Below are positions 25,428 through 35,429 of a DNA stretch of 47,897 nt, one piece after another (position 1 is the stretch's first letter; each line of letters opens with the position of its first letter). This DNA comes from Actinomycetota bacterium (GTDB lineage: Bacteria; Actinomycetota; Actinomycetes; S36-B12; UBA5976). The stretch lies in assembly GCA_947448865.1 (NCBI GenBank), contig CANFOW010000012.1, positions 1 to 47,897 of the forward strand, written 5' to 3'. The position numbers were made by a program, and so were the translations under genes. The notes beneath the pieces were generated by a model that was not told where the DNA came from, made no database searches, and was given only the letters and a program-made list of their open reading frames with translations.

Positions 25428-26150
25428 ATGGCCCTTCCTCAACGTACGAAACGCGCTGGCTATGCGATCCATACCCTCACCGCCAGCGGCGCAGTCATGG
25501 GGATGCTCGCACTGCAATCCATTTTCAATGACGATGTTCGAAGCGCCCTCATTTGGCTCATCGTCTCGCAAGTACTAGATGGCCTTGACGGCCCAGTCGC
25601 ACGAAAGTTCGACGTTGTTATTCACGCACCCAGAATTGACGGACACGTACTCGACCTTGTCGTCGACTACGTTACCTGCGTGGTTGTCCCCATTGCGTTC
25701 ATGATCCACTTCAAGATGCTGCCTGCGCACTTCGAGATTGCACTCGCTGGACTAACTTTTATGTTTTCCGCGTTATGGTTTGCACGCACGGATTTAGAAA
25801 CAGAAGATTCATGGTTTAACGGGTTCCCGGCTGCTTGGAACTTGGCCGTTCCCTCGTTATACGTTGCGCACGCAACCTCAACACAAGTTGCAATCGTCAT
25901 TTTCGTGTTGTGTGTTTCCCAACTAACTACATTCCAATTTCCACATATTGTTAAAGCCAAGTGGATGCGCAATGTCACATTGCCGTTTGGAATTATTTAT
26001 TTAATTGACTTGGCGTACATTTCGTTTTCATACAACAACAATTCTGGAATTCAACTTGGTCAAGTAACAGGTTCAATTCTTTTTAGCTTCCCGATTTATG
26101 CTCTCGGTCTTGGGGCTATTCGTACTTTTCGTATGCGAAAGAGTGCATAA
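25428..26150 (+). CDS. pcs: CDP-alcohol phosphatidyltransferase, phosphatidylcholine synthase-like
   Basis: A 240-residue membrane enzyme with about eight hydrophobic segments. The catalytic aspartate motif runs DG(x)2DG(x)2AR(x)12G(x)3D(x)3D (residues 51-80: Asp54, Gly55, Ala58, Arg59, Gly72, Asp76, Asp80). The x12 spacing and the first DG are the pattern I know for phosphatidylcholine synthase, which joins choline to CDP-diacylglycerol; ordinary members have x8. Choline specificity is an inference from that spacing. The gene overlaps the convergent ABC gene by 35 bp. Confidence 0.83.
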   Translation: MALPQRTKRAGYAIHTLTASGAVMGMLALQSIFNDDVRSALIWLIVSQVLDGLDGPVARKFDVVIHAPRIDGHVLDLVVDYVTCVVVPIAFMIHFKMLPAHFEIALAGLTFMFSALWFARTDLETEDSWFNGFPAAWNLAVPSLYVAHATSTQVAIVIFVLCVSQLTTFQFPHIVKAKWMRNVTLPFGIIYLIDLAYISFSYNNNSGIQLGQVTGSILFSFPIYALGLGAIRTFRMRKSA

Positions 26151-27471
26151 CTAGATTTACTCGCTCCGGCTTAGTCGAAAGCTCTACGACGTCGTGACAA
26201 CATTCAATTAGCATCTGGTCACTTGTTGATACAACAATTGTTCGGTTCGCTTGATTGAGTAACACATCACACACCAATTCACGATTTTCTTCATCTAGTG
26301 AATTTGTTGGATCGTCAATTAACAAAATGTCAGACGTACTGGACAGCGCAAGCGCTACAAGTGACTTCTGTCTTTGACCGCCAGACAACTTATTCATAGC
26401 TCTATCCGCAAAGTTCTCCAGGCCAAGTGACTCAACAAACTCTTCGAGAGCACCGGCCTCGCGCACTGAGAGGTGTTCACCAACATGGTCGATAAAAAGC
26501 GTCATTGAGCCAGTGACATCTAAAGTTCCTGAGATAACAGGCATCTGACCGCTAAGAGTTTTCAGCAACGTGGTTTTACCTGAACCGGCTAATCCGGTAA
26601 TTGCGGTTAAGGAATTCTCACGAATACTCAATGTGCATTCGCGTAGGGCGGGGATTCCACCGAAACCACTCACCAGGTCATGGGCTTTTACGACAACAAC
26701 ATCGCTCGGATCTTGTCGATTATTCAATTCGGCCGTGGTGTCTGCTCGCGTGAGTTCCGTTAAACGAAGATCATCACCATTGTCAGCAATGCGAGTTAAA
26801 CCCGGCAGCTGCAATCCTGCATTGCGAGAAAGCTTCATCCAGCCATGTCGGTCAATAATGGATCTTTCAGATTCCCCTGGAAGCCACTGCTCACTTATTC
26901 GACCGTCACTCAATCGGACAATGCGATCTGCAAATTTTTCCGCAGCGAAGTCGTGGGTCACAAGAACAAGCGTGATTTTGTTTTCACGACAATACTCAGT
27001 CACCCGTTGATAAAGAATGTCGGACTCTGCGGTCGATAGTGAAGCGGCGGGCTCATCGGCAAGCAGGATGTGTGGTCGAGACGTCAGCACTGCGGCCACT
27101 GAAATGAGTTGGCTAGTTCCGCGACTCAACTCCGACATGCGTATCTGGGCCAGGCCCGTGAGGTCCCACTCCGCCAAAATTGCTTGAGAATTTTGACCTG
27201 AGAGATTGAGATACTCGGCAACAGTCAATTCGTGAAGAATGTTTCCATGCTGACGGACCAGTCGAATAGTCCCAGACACCGTGACTTTGCCGGCTGAGGG
27301 TTTAAGTGCCCCCGCCAAAATCTCAACTAACGTACTTTTGCCTGAACCATTCGGGCCACGCACGATACAAATTTCACCAGCGGCCACCGAGAAATTGAGT
27401 CCACGTAGCGCGGGAACCATCCCTGAAGGACTCGGATATAGATGCAAGACGTCGTGTAAATCAATTGTCAT
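26116..27471 (-). CDS. Fused double-domain ABC ATPase with one degenerate site
   Basis: A 451-residue protein with two nucleotide-binding domains. Domain 1 has Walker A GPNGSGKST (39-47), Walker B ILLADE (135-140) and switch His173, but a degenerate signature LSRGTSQ (115-121). Domain 2 has Walker A GLAGSGKTT (293-301) and a perfect LSGGQRQ (362-368), but Asp387 replaces the catalytic Glu and Ser417 the switch His. One composite site should be competent and the other not. The ATG at 27469-27471 overlaps the upstream permease gene by 11 bp, so the two proteins form one transporter. Substrate unknown; a LolD/MacB-like export or envelope role is likely. Confidence 0.9.
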   Translation of the reverse strand: MTIDLHDVLHLYPSPSGMVPALRGLNFSVAAGEICIVRGPNGSGKSTLVEILAGALKPSAGKVTVSGTIRLVRQHGNILHELTVAEYLNLSGQNSQAILAEWDLTGLAQIRMSELSRGTSQLISVAAVLTSRPHILLADEPAASLSTAESDILYQRVTEYCRENKITLVLVTHDFAAEKFADRIVRLSDGRISEQWLPGESERSIIDRHGWMKLSRNAGLQLPGLTRIADNGDDLRLTELTRADTTAELNNRQDPSDVVVVKAHDLVSGFGGIPALRECTLSIRENSLTAITGLAGSGKTTLLKTLSGQMPVISGTLDVTGSMTLFIDHVGEHLSVREAGALEEFVESLGLENFADRAMNKLSGGQRQKSLVALALSSTSDILLIDDPTNSLDEENRELVCDVLLNQANRTIVVSTSDQMLIECCHDVVELSTKPERVNLVMHSFAYEKYE

Positions 27472-30064
27472 GACGCGACCTGCCTGAGTACACGCCAACT
27501 AAAGACGTAGCAAGAAGTACGAGAAAAATCATTCCAAGCAATGGCCACGAGAACTGCGCCATGACTGAAGGAATTGCATCTAGCCCAGCCCACGTGACTG
27601 TCTCACTCGACACCAGTATCGATGTGACCAGATAACTTAAAGCCACGGCCAACACAATATGAATTGAAAATATCGCAGAAAGCACTCGTGTAATTGATTG
27701 ATGCACAAAAGCTGGTGAACTTCCGCGACCGGACCATTCCAAAATTCTGGAATTTTTTCGAATAGTACGCGAGCCAGATCGAGCAAAAAAGAGTACTAAC
27801 ACAATGAGGATTCCAGATACGCCGTAATACAGCTCACGAGTTTTCAGACGAGTTGCATCACTAAGAAATTCTTGATGCAACTGATTGCGATTAACAACTT
27901 TTAGTCCTGCGAATTTATTCGATTGAGTTGGAACATTTCCTGCAATCCAAAGTTGAGTGGAACGAATCATCTCGGGACGTGTGCTTGCCAGATAATTGTT
28001 CAGAGCGGCTTGGTCAACTACGGCAAACTTTTGCGGGGCATTTGGAAATATAGTTGCGACACCAACAACTTGAAGTTGGATTGGTTGCTCTGCTGTGATG
28101 TTAACGACTAACGAGTCGCCAACTTTTGCAAGTCCGTTGCTCACAATCGCGCGAAGAGGTGTGGTGTGAATCTGTGCCGGAAAATAAATCGATCCAGATG
28201 TGAGCCGAATATTGGTGTTAACTTTTTGGCCACCAGGGAATTCAAACGAAACAAGACCTGACGGTAAAGCAATCGCATGCTTGCCTTCCCCTACTGCGTG
28301 TTGGCTTCGTTCAAGATCTTTAGAAGTCTGGGAAATCTCCACACCCAAAATCCGAGTGTGACTCGAAATGACGCTGCTCGACGACATACGACGGGATTCA
28401 TTATTGGCATCCAATACCCACACACCGAGTTCCATTCGAGCAGGTACGTGCTGCACCACAAGTGGCTGGTCTAGCCCCAAGATGGGCAACGCTTGGTTAT
28501 CGTCAAGCAGTTGCTGGAGTTGCGCTTGGGTTGGACCACCAATGTCAGACACATTCGAAAGGTCAGCTTGATTGGGTAGACCCACTAATTGGACATTCTC
28601 AACGCTGTATCCGCGACCACTCGAAGTTGCCGGAATGGTTTCGATCGGAAAGACATTTCCAAACTTTCTAAAGTCATCTAAAGAATTGTTTTGAAATACT
28701 CCCGTGGTAAAACCCGACACAGCTGATTGCAGGGGTGACACATATGTAATGTGTTGGCTTTCTTGCTGATCAAGGGCGTGCGCTGTGACCAACCAGCTTG
28801 TGATAACAGCAGTGCATACTGCAATGAGTAGCGAGTTTCGCGTTGTCTCGGGACGACGACTTGTCGCAAGTGAAAGAGGTTTAGTCCACGTGCGGGTAAG
28901 TACTCTTTGCGCAAGCACAGCAACTACGACAGCCACCAGGGTTGCAACTAGTCCGGGCTCTTGGGTTTTTATTGCCGCGCTGGTTGCTACAAGTGTCAGT
29001 GCAATGACTGCAAGTCGCATATTTCCACTCAGGACTACAGCAACAAGAATTCCGGCAACTAAAGCGAAGCCGAACATAAAACCTGCGGCAGCCGGAGAAA
29101 TGAAAATCCACGCCACGGCAATAAGAAGTCCAGGTAGCACGCTCACCCCTGCGCTTAGCCACGCAAGCGGTGCAGCAGAACTGCCGCGTATCTGATTCCA
29201 GACAGCGGATACCTGTTGATGTGATTCCCGCGCATTACCACTCAAGAAGATGACGACGGCAGCAAATAGGAAAGCACACAGTGCAAGCATTCGATTGAGG
29301 CGCTGGGTAGCTGACTGTGATTGCGCCACGGCCTGAGCAATGGGTTGCTCCGGAAAATGGAGGATCAGATGTGCCGAGTAAAGAGAAAATTGATTGGAGA
29401 TTTCTCGCATTTCCGCCAGACTTTTTTGCGGTCCGAATTGCGCAAGATGCTCTTCATTAACGGGTGCAGTCCACACTAATGTGCGAGATAAATCTGTAAT
29501 GCTGGGAAACGCGAGTAATCCCTGAATATCTGAGGTGACATAAACAGAAACACCATCTTGAATCGTGAGGTCTGAGATTGCTGACGTGTTTATTTCGGCT
29601 GGACCGAGTTTGTTAAACACATGTGGAAGCGCGATGTCACTGCCCGATAACAATGAAATTGCACAATCATTCGGATCACACCAACTCGAAGCTGACATAC
29701 CTGCACGAGTTAGGTACTTTTCATCGACTCCAACTAATTGAAAAGTTTGCCCGATCGCATTCGATATCGGGCGATAGGTAACAAAAAACATCGGGTTGTC
29801 TACACCAAGACGTGCTAGAGAACTTCTTACTTGCCTATCAAGCGAATCTTGCGGCGTCGTAGCCAGGTCACCATCGAAAGTTGCGGTGAGATTTGCTTGC
29901 GTTAGTTGCGCTCCCGCCAATTCATGGGCAACAGCTGTGTTTTGTATCGAGTTACTAGTCGCGAATACACTCGCAATAATCGCCACGAAGATGCAAACAA
30001 CAATCGAGACTGAACCGAGTTGACTTGTTCTGCGCACATACCGCTTAAGAACTAGCGCCAACAT
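27461..30064 (-). CDS. Large FtsX/MacB-type ABC permease
   Basis: An 867-residue membrane protein. A first membrane segment (about 18-38) is followed by a long extracytoplasmic region (about 40-255), a central set of segments (about 256-420), a second extracytoplasmic domain (about 440-750) and a C-terminal set (about 755-860). This duplicated layout is that of FtsX-family permeases, which usually transmit mechanical force or export lipoproteins and peptides instead of importing. It is translationally coupled to the asymmetric double ATPase. The start ATG at 30062-30064 begins with a short basic stretch. Substrate unknown. Confidence 0.82.
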   Translation of the reverse strand: MLALVLKRYVRRTSQLGSVSIVVCIFVAIIASVFATSNSIQNTAVAHELAGAQLTQANLTATFDGDLATTPQDSLDRQVRSSLARLGVDNPMFFVTYRPISNAIGQTFQLVGVDEKYLTRAGMSASSWCDPNDCAISLLSGSDIALPHVFNKLGPAEINTSAISDLTIQDGVSVYVTSDIQGLLAFPSITDLSRTLVWTAPVNEEHLAQFGPQKSLAEMREISNQFSLYSAHLILHFPEQPIAQAVAQSQSATQRLNRMLALCAFLFAAVVIFLSGNARESHQQVSAVWNQIRGSSAAPLAWLSAGVSVLPGLLIAVAWIFISPAAAGFMFGFALVAGILVAVVLSGNMRLAVIALTLVATSAAIKTQEPGLVATLVAVVVAVLAQRVLTRTWTKPLSLATSRRPETTRNSLLIAVCTAVITSWLVTAHALDQQESQHITYVSPLQSAVSGFTTGVFQNNSLDDFRKFGNVFPIETIPATSSGRGYSVENVQLVGLPNQADLSNVSDIGGPTQAQLQQLLDDNQALPILGLDQPLVVQHVPARMELGVWVLDANNESRRMSSSSVISSHTRILGVEISQTSKDLERSQHAVGEGKHAIALPSGLVSFEFPGGQKVNTNIRLTSGSIYFPAQIHTTPLRAIVSNGLAKVGDSLVVNITAEQPIQLQVVGVATIFPNAPQKFAVVDQAALNNYLASTRPEMIRSTQLWIAGNVPTQSNKFAGLKVVNRNQLHQEFLSDATRLKTRELYYGVSGILIVLVLFFARSGSRTIRKNSRILEWSGRGSSPAFVHQSITRVLSAIFSIHIVLAVALSYLVTSILVSSETVTWAGLDAIPSVMAQFSWPLLGMIFLVLLATSLVGVYSGRSRHDN

Positions 30065-30112
30065 TTGCTTATGTTACCAATGCCAACTGAAACGCAACAG
30101 ACAACAAATGTG

Positions 30113-30589
30113 TTATCGACTAATTAAGGCGGTAGCTATCGCAGCAATACCTTCGCCTCTACCAGTCAGGCCCAAGCCATCCGAGGTCGTGCCAGCTACT
30201 GAAATCGGTGCGCCACCAAGCGCCCGAGATAATGCGTCTTGCGCTTGCGAGCGACGTGGGCCGATTTTCGGAGAATTAGCAATCACTTGGACTGACCCAT
30301 TCACTACAGTCCAGCCATTCGAAGTGAGCAAGCCATGCACTTCACGTAACAACGTTTCGCCAGATGCATTAGCTATCTCGGGACGATCGACGCCAAAGAC
30401 GGAACCTAAGTCACCTAGGCCAGCCGCAGAAAGCAATGCGTCACAGAGCGCGTGAGCTGCAACGTCACCATCGGAGTGTCCTGCACAACCGCGTGTTTCA
30501 TCTGGCCATTCCAGGCCCGCTAAAAACATCGGGCGTCCGGCTTCAAGTGGATGCACGTCGACACCGTTGCCAACTCGCAAATCGGTCAT
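30113..30589 (-). CDS. ispF: 2-C-methyl-D-erythritol 2,4-cyclodiphosphate synthase
   Basis: A 158-residue MEP-pathway enzyme that cyclises CDP-methylerythritol 2-phosphate. Metal ligands lie in VDVHPL (Asp11, His13) and in [13 protein letters not shown]; the C-terminal [18 protein letters not shown] is typical. Its ATG overlaps the ispD stop by 4 bp (ATGA), forming the carD-ispD-ispF operon. Confidence 0.97.
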   Translation of the reverse strand: MTDLRVGNGVDVHPLEAGRPMFLAGLEWPDETRGCAGHSDGDVAAHALCDALLSAAGLGDLGSVFGVDRPEIANASGETLLREVHGLLTSNGWTVVNGSVQVIANSPKIGPRRSQAQDALSRALGGAPISVAGTTSDGLGLTGRGEGIAAIATALISR

Positions 30590-31272
30590 TGCACTTCTCC
30601 TAAGAAACCTAAAGCAATTTCAAAATCATCCGGCGTTGTAATTTTCAGTGACCGTTCATCGCCCAGAACTGTGAGCACGGGAATCCCCAAAGTTTCCATG
30701 AGACCGGCGTCGTCAGTGGCAATGTGAGTTGGATCTGAATATGCGGCTGCAAGTGCTTGGCGTGTGAAGCCTTGCGGTGTTTGCACCCGACGCAATGTCG
30801 CGCGATCAATAGTTTCAATAACCATTCCCAATTCATCAACACGTTTAATTGTGTCCACGACCGGCAATACCGGAATGACGGCTTGCGCGCCTGAGTGCAA
30901 CGCAGTCACGATGTCTTGACTTACGCGGGTAGGAACCAGTGGTCGAGCCGCATCATGAATAAGCACAATCTGAATATCGTCAGACAAAATGGCTAGTGCA
31001 TTGGCTACTGAATCTTGCCGACTTGAACCGCCAGCGACTACGTGGACTTCACAATCAATACTTGCTAAAGAGTCACTCGCATGTTGAAGTAAGTCTGCTG
31101 GCGCTGAGACAACAATGACGTCAGCAACAACGCTCATCGCTAGCGCAGATCGAGTAAGCAGTGAAATGCCGTCTAGCTCAATAAAAGCTTTTGGAGTGTC
31201 CGACCCGAAGCGCACACCAGAACCAGCAGCGGGAATTATTGCCGCCACTCGGCCAGGAGCGGCATGAGACAT
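30586..31272 (-). CDS. ispD: 2-C-methyl-D-erythritol 4-phosphate cytidylyltransferase
   Basis: A 228-residue nucleotidyltransferase of the MEP isoprenoid pathway. The CTP-binding [17 protein letters not shown] lies at the N terminus, HDAARPLV in the middle and [10 protein letters not shown] near the C terminus. It starts one base into the carD stop (TAATG), so it is coupled to carD upstream and ispF downstream. Confidence 0.97.
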   Translation of the reverse strand: MSHAAPGRVAAIIPAAGSGVRFGSDTPKAFIELDGISLLTRSALAMSVVADVIVVSAPADLLQHASDSLASIDCEVHVVAGGSSRQDSVANALAILSDDIQIVLIHDAARPLVPTRVSQDIVTALHSGAQAVIPVLPVVDTIKRVDELGMVIETIDRATLRRVQTPQGFTRQALAAAYSDPTHIATDDAGLMETLGIPVLTVLGDERSLKITTPDDFEIALGFLGEVQ

Positions 31273-31754
31273 TAGGAAGCCAAAACCTCGTCAAGGATTT
31301 CTTCGGCGCGAACTTCGTTCGTTCGTTCTGCCAAAGCAATCTCGCTGATGAGTTGCACACGAGCACGATGAAGCATGCTCTTTTCACCGGTTGATAACGG
31401 CTTCTTTTGGGCACGACGCCACAGGTCGCGAACAACTTCAGCAACCTTAATAACATCGCCTGAAGAAAGCTTTTCAGTATTGGCCTTGAAGCGGCGGGAC
31501 CAGTTTGCAGGATCTTCCACATACGGCATACGAAGAACGCCGAATACCTTTTCGAGTCCTTCTTGGCTCGTGACGTCACGAACGCCAACAAGTTCCAGAT
31601 TGTCGGAAGGCACGCGCACGGTCAGGTCGGACTGGTGAACCTTAAGAACGAGATATTCCTTTTCCTCGCCCTTGATGACGCGCTTTTCCTTAGAAATGAT
31701 GTCTGCAGCGCCATGATGTGGGTACACCACGGTTTCTCCGACTTTGTAAGCCAT
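31272..31754 (-). CDS. carD: CarD-family RNA polymerase-binding transcription regulator
   Basis: A 160-residue CarD: an N-terminal Tudor-like RNA polymerase beta-subunit-binding domain (about 1-60) and a helical DNA-binding domain. The conserved tryptophan that wedges into the promoter bubble is present (Trp85 in DPANWSRRF). CarD stabilises open complexes at rRNA and many other promoters in actinomycetes. The ATG follows GAGGAA. It heads the carD-ispD-ispF operon. Confidence 0.97.
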   Translation of the reverse strand: MAYKVGETVVYPHHGAADIISKEKRVIKGEEKEYLVLKVHQSDLTVRVPSDNLELVGVRDVTSQEGLEKVFGVLRMPYVEDPANWSRRFKANTEKLSSGDVIKVAEVVRDLWRRAQKKPLSTGEKSMLHRARVQLISEIALAERTNEVRAEEILDEVLAS

Positions 31755-31972
31755 GTATTTAGTTCCTCGCGTTAACGTCGAAACCCAATTCTACCACGAG
31801 CCCAGACATTGTTTGACCAAAAAAACCGCTAATCTATTGGCTTTTTGCCTGGTCTTTGATGTGTCACTGAAATGCGCTTTAACTCACGCCACCTTGTTTA
31901 TCGGGTCAAAGTCAATCCCAAGTAGAGTGATTTCCACACACATCAGCACTATGTCTAGGGGTCGGAATTCAC

Positions 31973-32533
31973 ATGCGTCGCTCATCACTCATCGCTGCTC
32001 TCGCGGTTAGTTCTGCCTTAGTTCTCAGCGGATGTGCAATTGGTTTTAACTCCCCTACCCAACTTCAAGGCAATTCTGGAAACGGCCAGTCTGCCAAAGC
32101 GGGATCGCTCGAAGTGCGCGCCGCCTCAATAGTTGTTGATCCGAAGAACCCGAACGTGGGAACGATTATCGCCACAATTTTGAACAACAGCGAAGACAAA
32201 ACAAATGCCGTTGTGGGAATCGCCGCAACAAGTGACTTAGCTGCACTATCAAGTGGGGCCATTTACCTGCAAACTAAATCAGCTACACAAATCGGTTACA
32301 ACTCAACGAATTCCATTGTGCTCAGTAGCCCCACAGGAACTTTAACGCCTGGAAAATTCATAACGCTGCAATTTAAGTTTCAGGACAACGATCCAATAAC
32401 AGTGTCGGTTCTGATTAGCACAAATGAGGGACCATTCAGCGGTGTCATCATTCCTGAGTTACCACAGCCGACACCGACTCCAGTGACGACAGACAGTGCA
32501 ACACCTGCACCTAGTGCGTCCCCCTCGGCTTAA
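31973..32533 (+). CDS. Putative lipoprotein, unknown function
   Basis: A 186-residue exported lipoprotein: signal peptide with lipobox LSGC (Cys21), then a beta-rich domain (about 45-155) and a Thr/Pro/Ser-rich tail. The domain pattern (VDPKNPNVGTIIATILNNS) resembles PCuAC-like/DUF461 copper-chaperone folds, but the Met/His copper ligands are not visible, so I leave the function open. It is divergent from carD and convergent with the response-regulator gene; both stop codons share the palindrome TTAA (32530-32533). Confidence 0.8.
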   Translation: MRRSSLIAALAVSSALVLSGCAIGFNSPTQLQGNSGNGQSAKAGSLEVRAASIVVDPKNPNVGTIIATILNNSEDKTNAVVGIAATSDLAALSSGAIYLQTKSATQIGYNSTNSIVLSSPTGTLTPGKFITLQFKFQDNDPITVSVLISTNEGPFSGVIIPELPQPTPTPVTTDSATPAPSASPSA

Positions 32534-33216
32534 GACTTATAGCGGTAACCAACACCGCGCACGGTGATTATGTGAACGGGTTCTCCTGGATCAGATTCAA
32601 TCTTGGACCGTAAGCGCTTGATGTGAACGTCAAGTGTTTTTCCATCGCCTACATAATCCGAACCCCACACGCGATCAAGTAATTGAGTCCGCGTGAGTAC
32701 TCTGCCTTCGTTGCGAATCAATAGCGCGAGCAATTCGAATTCTTTTAGCGGTAATGCGATTTCAACGCCGCGAGCACGAACAGTGTGTCGTTGCAAATCT
32801 ATGTGGATAGGTCCACTTTCGATAATTGATTCCGGCAACTCTTCTTCGGTCCCTGTTGTTCCCCGTCGTAATACGGCGCGAATTCGAGCAACCAGCTCAC
32901 GAGTAGAAAACGGCTTAGTCACATAGTCGTCTGCGCCCATCTCAAGACCCAGAACTTTGTCAATCTCCGAATCCTTGGCGGTCAGCATGATGATTGGGGT
33001 ATCGCTGGTTTGGCGAATAATTCGGCAGACCTCAGTGCCCGAAAGCTCAGGCATCATTATGTCTAACAAGACGATGTCTGGTTCAACAGATTCGAATTGT
33101 CGAAGACCTTCTAAACCATTCGACGCCAACGTAATGTCATAGCCTTCACGTGTTAATAGATATGACAACGTGTCGCGAAAGGTTTCTTCGTCTTCAACGA
33201 CAAGTACCCGTGTCAT
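32530..33216 (-). CDS. regX3: OmpR-family response regulator, PhoP/RegX3-like
   Basis: A 228-residue response regulator. The receiver has the phosphoacceptor Asp52 (VLLDIMMPELSG), LTAKD and VTKPF. The winged-helix DNA-binding domain ends in VHIITVRGVGYRYKS. Position beside phoU, together with PHO-box-like repeats upstream of phoU and pst, identifies it as the phosphate-starvation regulator (RegX3 in mycobacteria, PhoP in Streptomyces). The start ATG at 33214-33216 follows AGGTGG. The expected sensor kinase (SenX3/PhoR) is not next to it. Confidence 0.93.
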   Translation of the reverse strand: MTRVLVVEDEETFRDTLSYLLTREGYDITLASNGLEGLRQFESVEPDIVLLDIMMPELSGTEVCRIIRQTSDTPIIMLTAKDSEIDKVLGLEMGADDYVTKPFSTRELVARIRAVLRRGTTGTEEELPESIIESGPIHIDLQRHTVRARGVEIALPLKEFELLALLIRNEGRVLTRTQLLDRVWGSDYVGDGKTLDVHIKRLRSKIESDPGEPVHIITVRGVGYRYKS

Positions 33217-33354
33217 GAAGAATTCCACCTAACCGAAAGAATAAAAACCGATTTTCGAACGTCAAACCGCCAAAGTTCCCGGACCATGCGGCTACACGTT
33301 CGTATCAGTAAAGGCTAGAAGGCAATTTCGACAGGAGGCGCGCGCGAAAGGCAA

Positions 33355-33376
33355 TTTCACGCAATGTTCACCCATT
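33355..33376 (+). promoter_or_regulatory. PHO-box-like direct repeat upstream of phoU
   Basis: Two adjacent 11-bp units, TTTCACGCAAT (33355-33365) and GTTCACCCATT (33366-33376), match the actinobacterial PhoP box built of GTTCACC-type direct repeats. It lies 85 bp upstream of phoU, in the gap between the regulator and phoU. A further GTTTACC stands at 33430-33436. Confidence 0.75.
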
Positions 33377-33461
33377 CCACGTGAATTGTTTGCAGATTAG
33401 ACGGCGCGCGTTACGAGTTGTTTCAGTTTGTTTACCCGGTCCGTAGCGTATTCTGGAGGAC

Positions 33462-34109
33462 ATGCGCGAGGATTACTCACTTCAACTGGACAATCTCACA
33501 CGTGACCTGATCACGATGACCAAATTGGTACAAACCGCGATGGCTGACGCCACAGAGGCGTTGTTGACAGATAACGTCACTATCGCCCAAAAAGTCATCG
33601 ACAATGACCGAACGCTTAACGAACTGAACGCCGAGATTGAAACTCGATGTATCCAAATCACCGCACTTCAAGCCCCAGTGGCAACAGACCTTCGGTTTGT
33701 CGTCGGTGCAATTCGTATTGCAACGTCTCTCGAGCGCATGGGAGATCTCGCGTCACACGTCGCCAAGCAAGTCCGCTTGCGTTTTCCAAACTCGTCTATA
33801 CCAGTGGAATTGCATCCAACATTTGAAAAGATGGGAGCTGCTGCAAACAAAATCGTTGCGGCAACTGCTCACGTCATTGAATTTCGCGACACTGGACTGG
33901 CATCGGAAATTAAGGACTTTGACGACGAGTTAGATTCTCTACATAGAAAATTGTTCACCGCAGTTCTTGCGTCTAACTGGTCACATGGGGTGGAAGCGGC
34001 AATCGACGTCACCTTGCTATCTCGGTTCTACGAGAGATTTGGTGACCACGCAGTTACAGTGGCGCGTCGCATTACGCACATTGTTACTGGCGAACCTTAC
34101 GCAAAATAA
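33462..34109 (+). CDS. phoU: Phosphate signalling protein PhoU
   Basis: A 215-residue all-helical protein with two PhoU three-helix repeats; the metal-binding motifs (ExxxD type) recur in each half (IRIATSLERMGDLASHVAKQ and LLSRFYERFGDHAVTVARR). PhoU dampens phosphate uptake and the phosphate two-component system when phosphate is ample. The ATG follows TGGAGGA. It is divergent from the response-regulator gene and upstream of mshA. Confidence 0.96.
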   Translation: MREDYSLQLDNLTRDLITMTKLVQTAMADATEALLTDNVTIAQKVIDNDRTLNELNAEIETRCIQITALQAPVATDLRFVVGAIRIATSLERMGDLASHVAKQVRLRFPNSSIPVELHPTFEKMGAAANKIVAATAHVIEFRDTGLASEIKDFDDELDSLHRKLFTAVLASNWSHGVEAAIDVTLLSRFYERFGDHAVTVARRITHIVTGEPYAK

Positions 34110-34163
34110 GCACTTTTTGCCGCTAAGTATCGCAATCGCGAGGATTCGCTAAGTTAGTCATTA

Positions 34164-35429
34164 ATGACTTCATTAGAGCGCATCGCAATTCTTTCAGTGC
34201 ACACCTCACCGTTGCACCAACCTGGCACGGGTGATTCTGGTGGCATGAATGTTTACATTGCAGAAACTGCGAAACGCATTGCAGCTCGTGGCATCGAAGT
34301 TGAAATATTTACGCGTGCGACCAGCCCCGACGACTTAGATAACACGTCTTTGGCTGATGGAGTTCTCGTCCGTCACATCTCGGCTGGGCCATTTGAAGGG
34401 CTACGTAAAGAAGATTTGCCGGCACAGTTGTGTGCTGTCACAGCCGGAGTGCTCAGAGCAGAAGCTGCCAAGCCTGAAGGCTTTTACGATTTACTGCACT
34501 CGCACTATTGGCTTTCAGGACAAGTTGGTTGGATTGCGCAAGAACGCTGGCATGTTCCGCTAGTGCACACGATGCACACCATGGCCCGCGTTAAAAACTT
34601 ACAACTTGCCGATGGTGACTCTCCCGAGCCAGCGATTCGCGAAATCGGCGAAGAGCAGGTTGTGCAAGCAGCAGATCGGCTTGTGGCTAATACTCAAGCC
34701 GAGGCGCTAGAACTTATTAATTTGTATGGCGCGCAACCTGAGCGAGTTCGAGTTGTTCATCCAGGTGTAGATCTCGAGTCATTTGCACCAGGAGATTCTG
34801 GGATCGCTCGGGATGCACTCGGAATACATCACGACGCCATCGTGCTGCTCTTCGTAGGCCGGATTCAGCCGTTAAAAGCACCCGATGTGTTAATCAAAGC
34901 AGCAGCCGAGTTGTTGCATGATCATCCAGATTTGCGCAGCCGCCTGCTTGTTGTGATTTGTGGCGGACCGTCGGGATCAGGACTTGAGCAGCCCGATGCA
35001 CTCATCACATTGGCACACGAGCTCGGGCTAACCGAAAACGTCCGATTCGAACCACCTGCTAATCGCTCACGCCTCGTCACGCTTTTTAGAGCAGCAACGG
35101 TCTGTGTAGTGCCTTCGCATAGCGAGTCATTTGGACTCGTGGCTCTAGAAGCGCAGGCGTGTGGGACACCTGTTGTAGCTGCCCGAGTAGGCGGACTTCC
35201 CACAGCAGTGCGCGAGAGTGTGAGTGGAGTGCTGGTTGACAGACATGACCCTCAACATTGGGGCAAGGTCTTGTTCAATACCTTCATGGACGAGGCGCTC
35301 TTATCCACGTTGTCACACGGAGCTGTCGAGCATGCCCGCAGCTTCAGTTGGAATGCTACGACCGATGCCTTAATAGAGGTTTATGAAGAAGCTGTTGCAT
35401 CATCAACAGCACGGTCGACACGCTCATGA
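34164..35429 (+). CDS. mshA: D-inositol-3-phosphate glycosyltransferase MshA
   Basis: A 421-residue GT4 glycosyltransferase that catalyses the first step of mycothiol synthesis, joining UDP-GlcNAc to inositol 3-phosphate. The N-terminal [19 protein letters not shown] is the family hallmark. [13 protein letters not shown] and the [19 protein letters not shown] region form the sugar-nucleotide site. Mycothiol is confined to actinobacteria, which supports the lineage. It overlaps the next gene by 4 bp (ATGA). Confidence 0.96.
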   Translation: MTSLERIAILSVHTSPLHQPGTGDSGGMNVYIAETAKRIAARGIEVEIFTRATSPDDLDNTSLADGVLVRHISAGPFEGLRKEDLPAQLCAVTAGVLRAEAAKPEGFYDLLHSHYWLSGQVGWIAQERWHVPLVHTMHTMARVKNLQLADGDSPEPAIREIGEEQVVQAADRLVANTQAEALELINLYGAQPERVRVVHPGVDLESFAPGDSGIARDALGIHHDAIVLLFVGRIQPLKAPDVLIKAAAELLHDHPDLRSRLLVVICGGPSGSGLEQPDALITLAHELGLTENVRFEPPANRSRLVTLFRAATVCVVPSHSESFGLVALEAQACGTPVVAARVGGLPTAVRESVSGVLVDRHDPQHWGKVLFNTFMDEALLSTLSHGAVEHARSFSWNATTDALIEVYEEAVASSTARSTRS

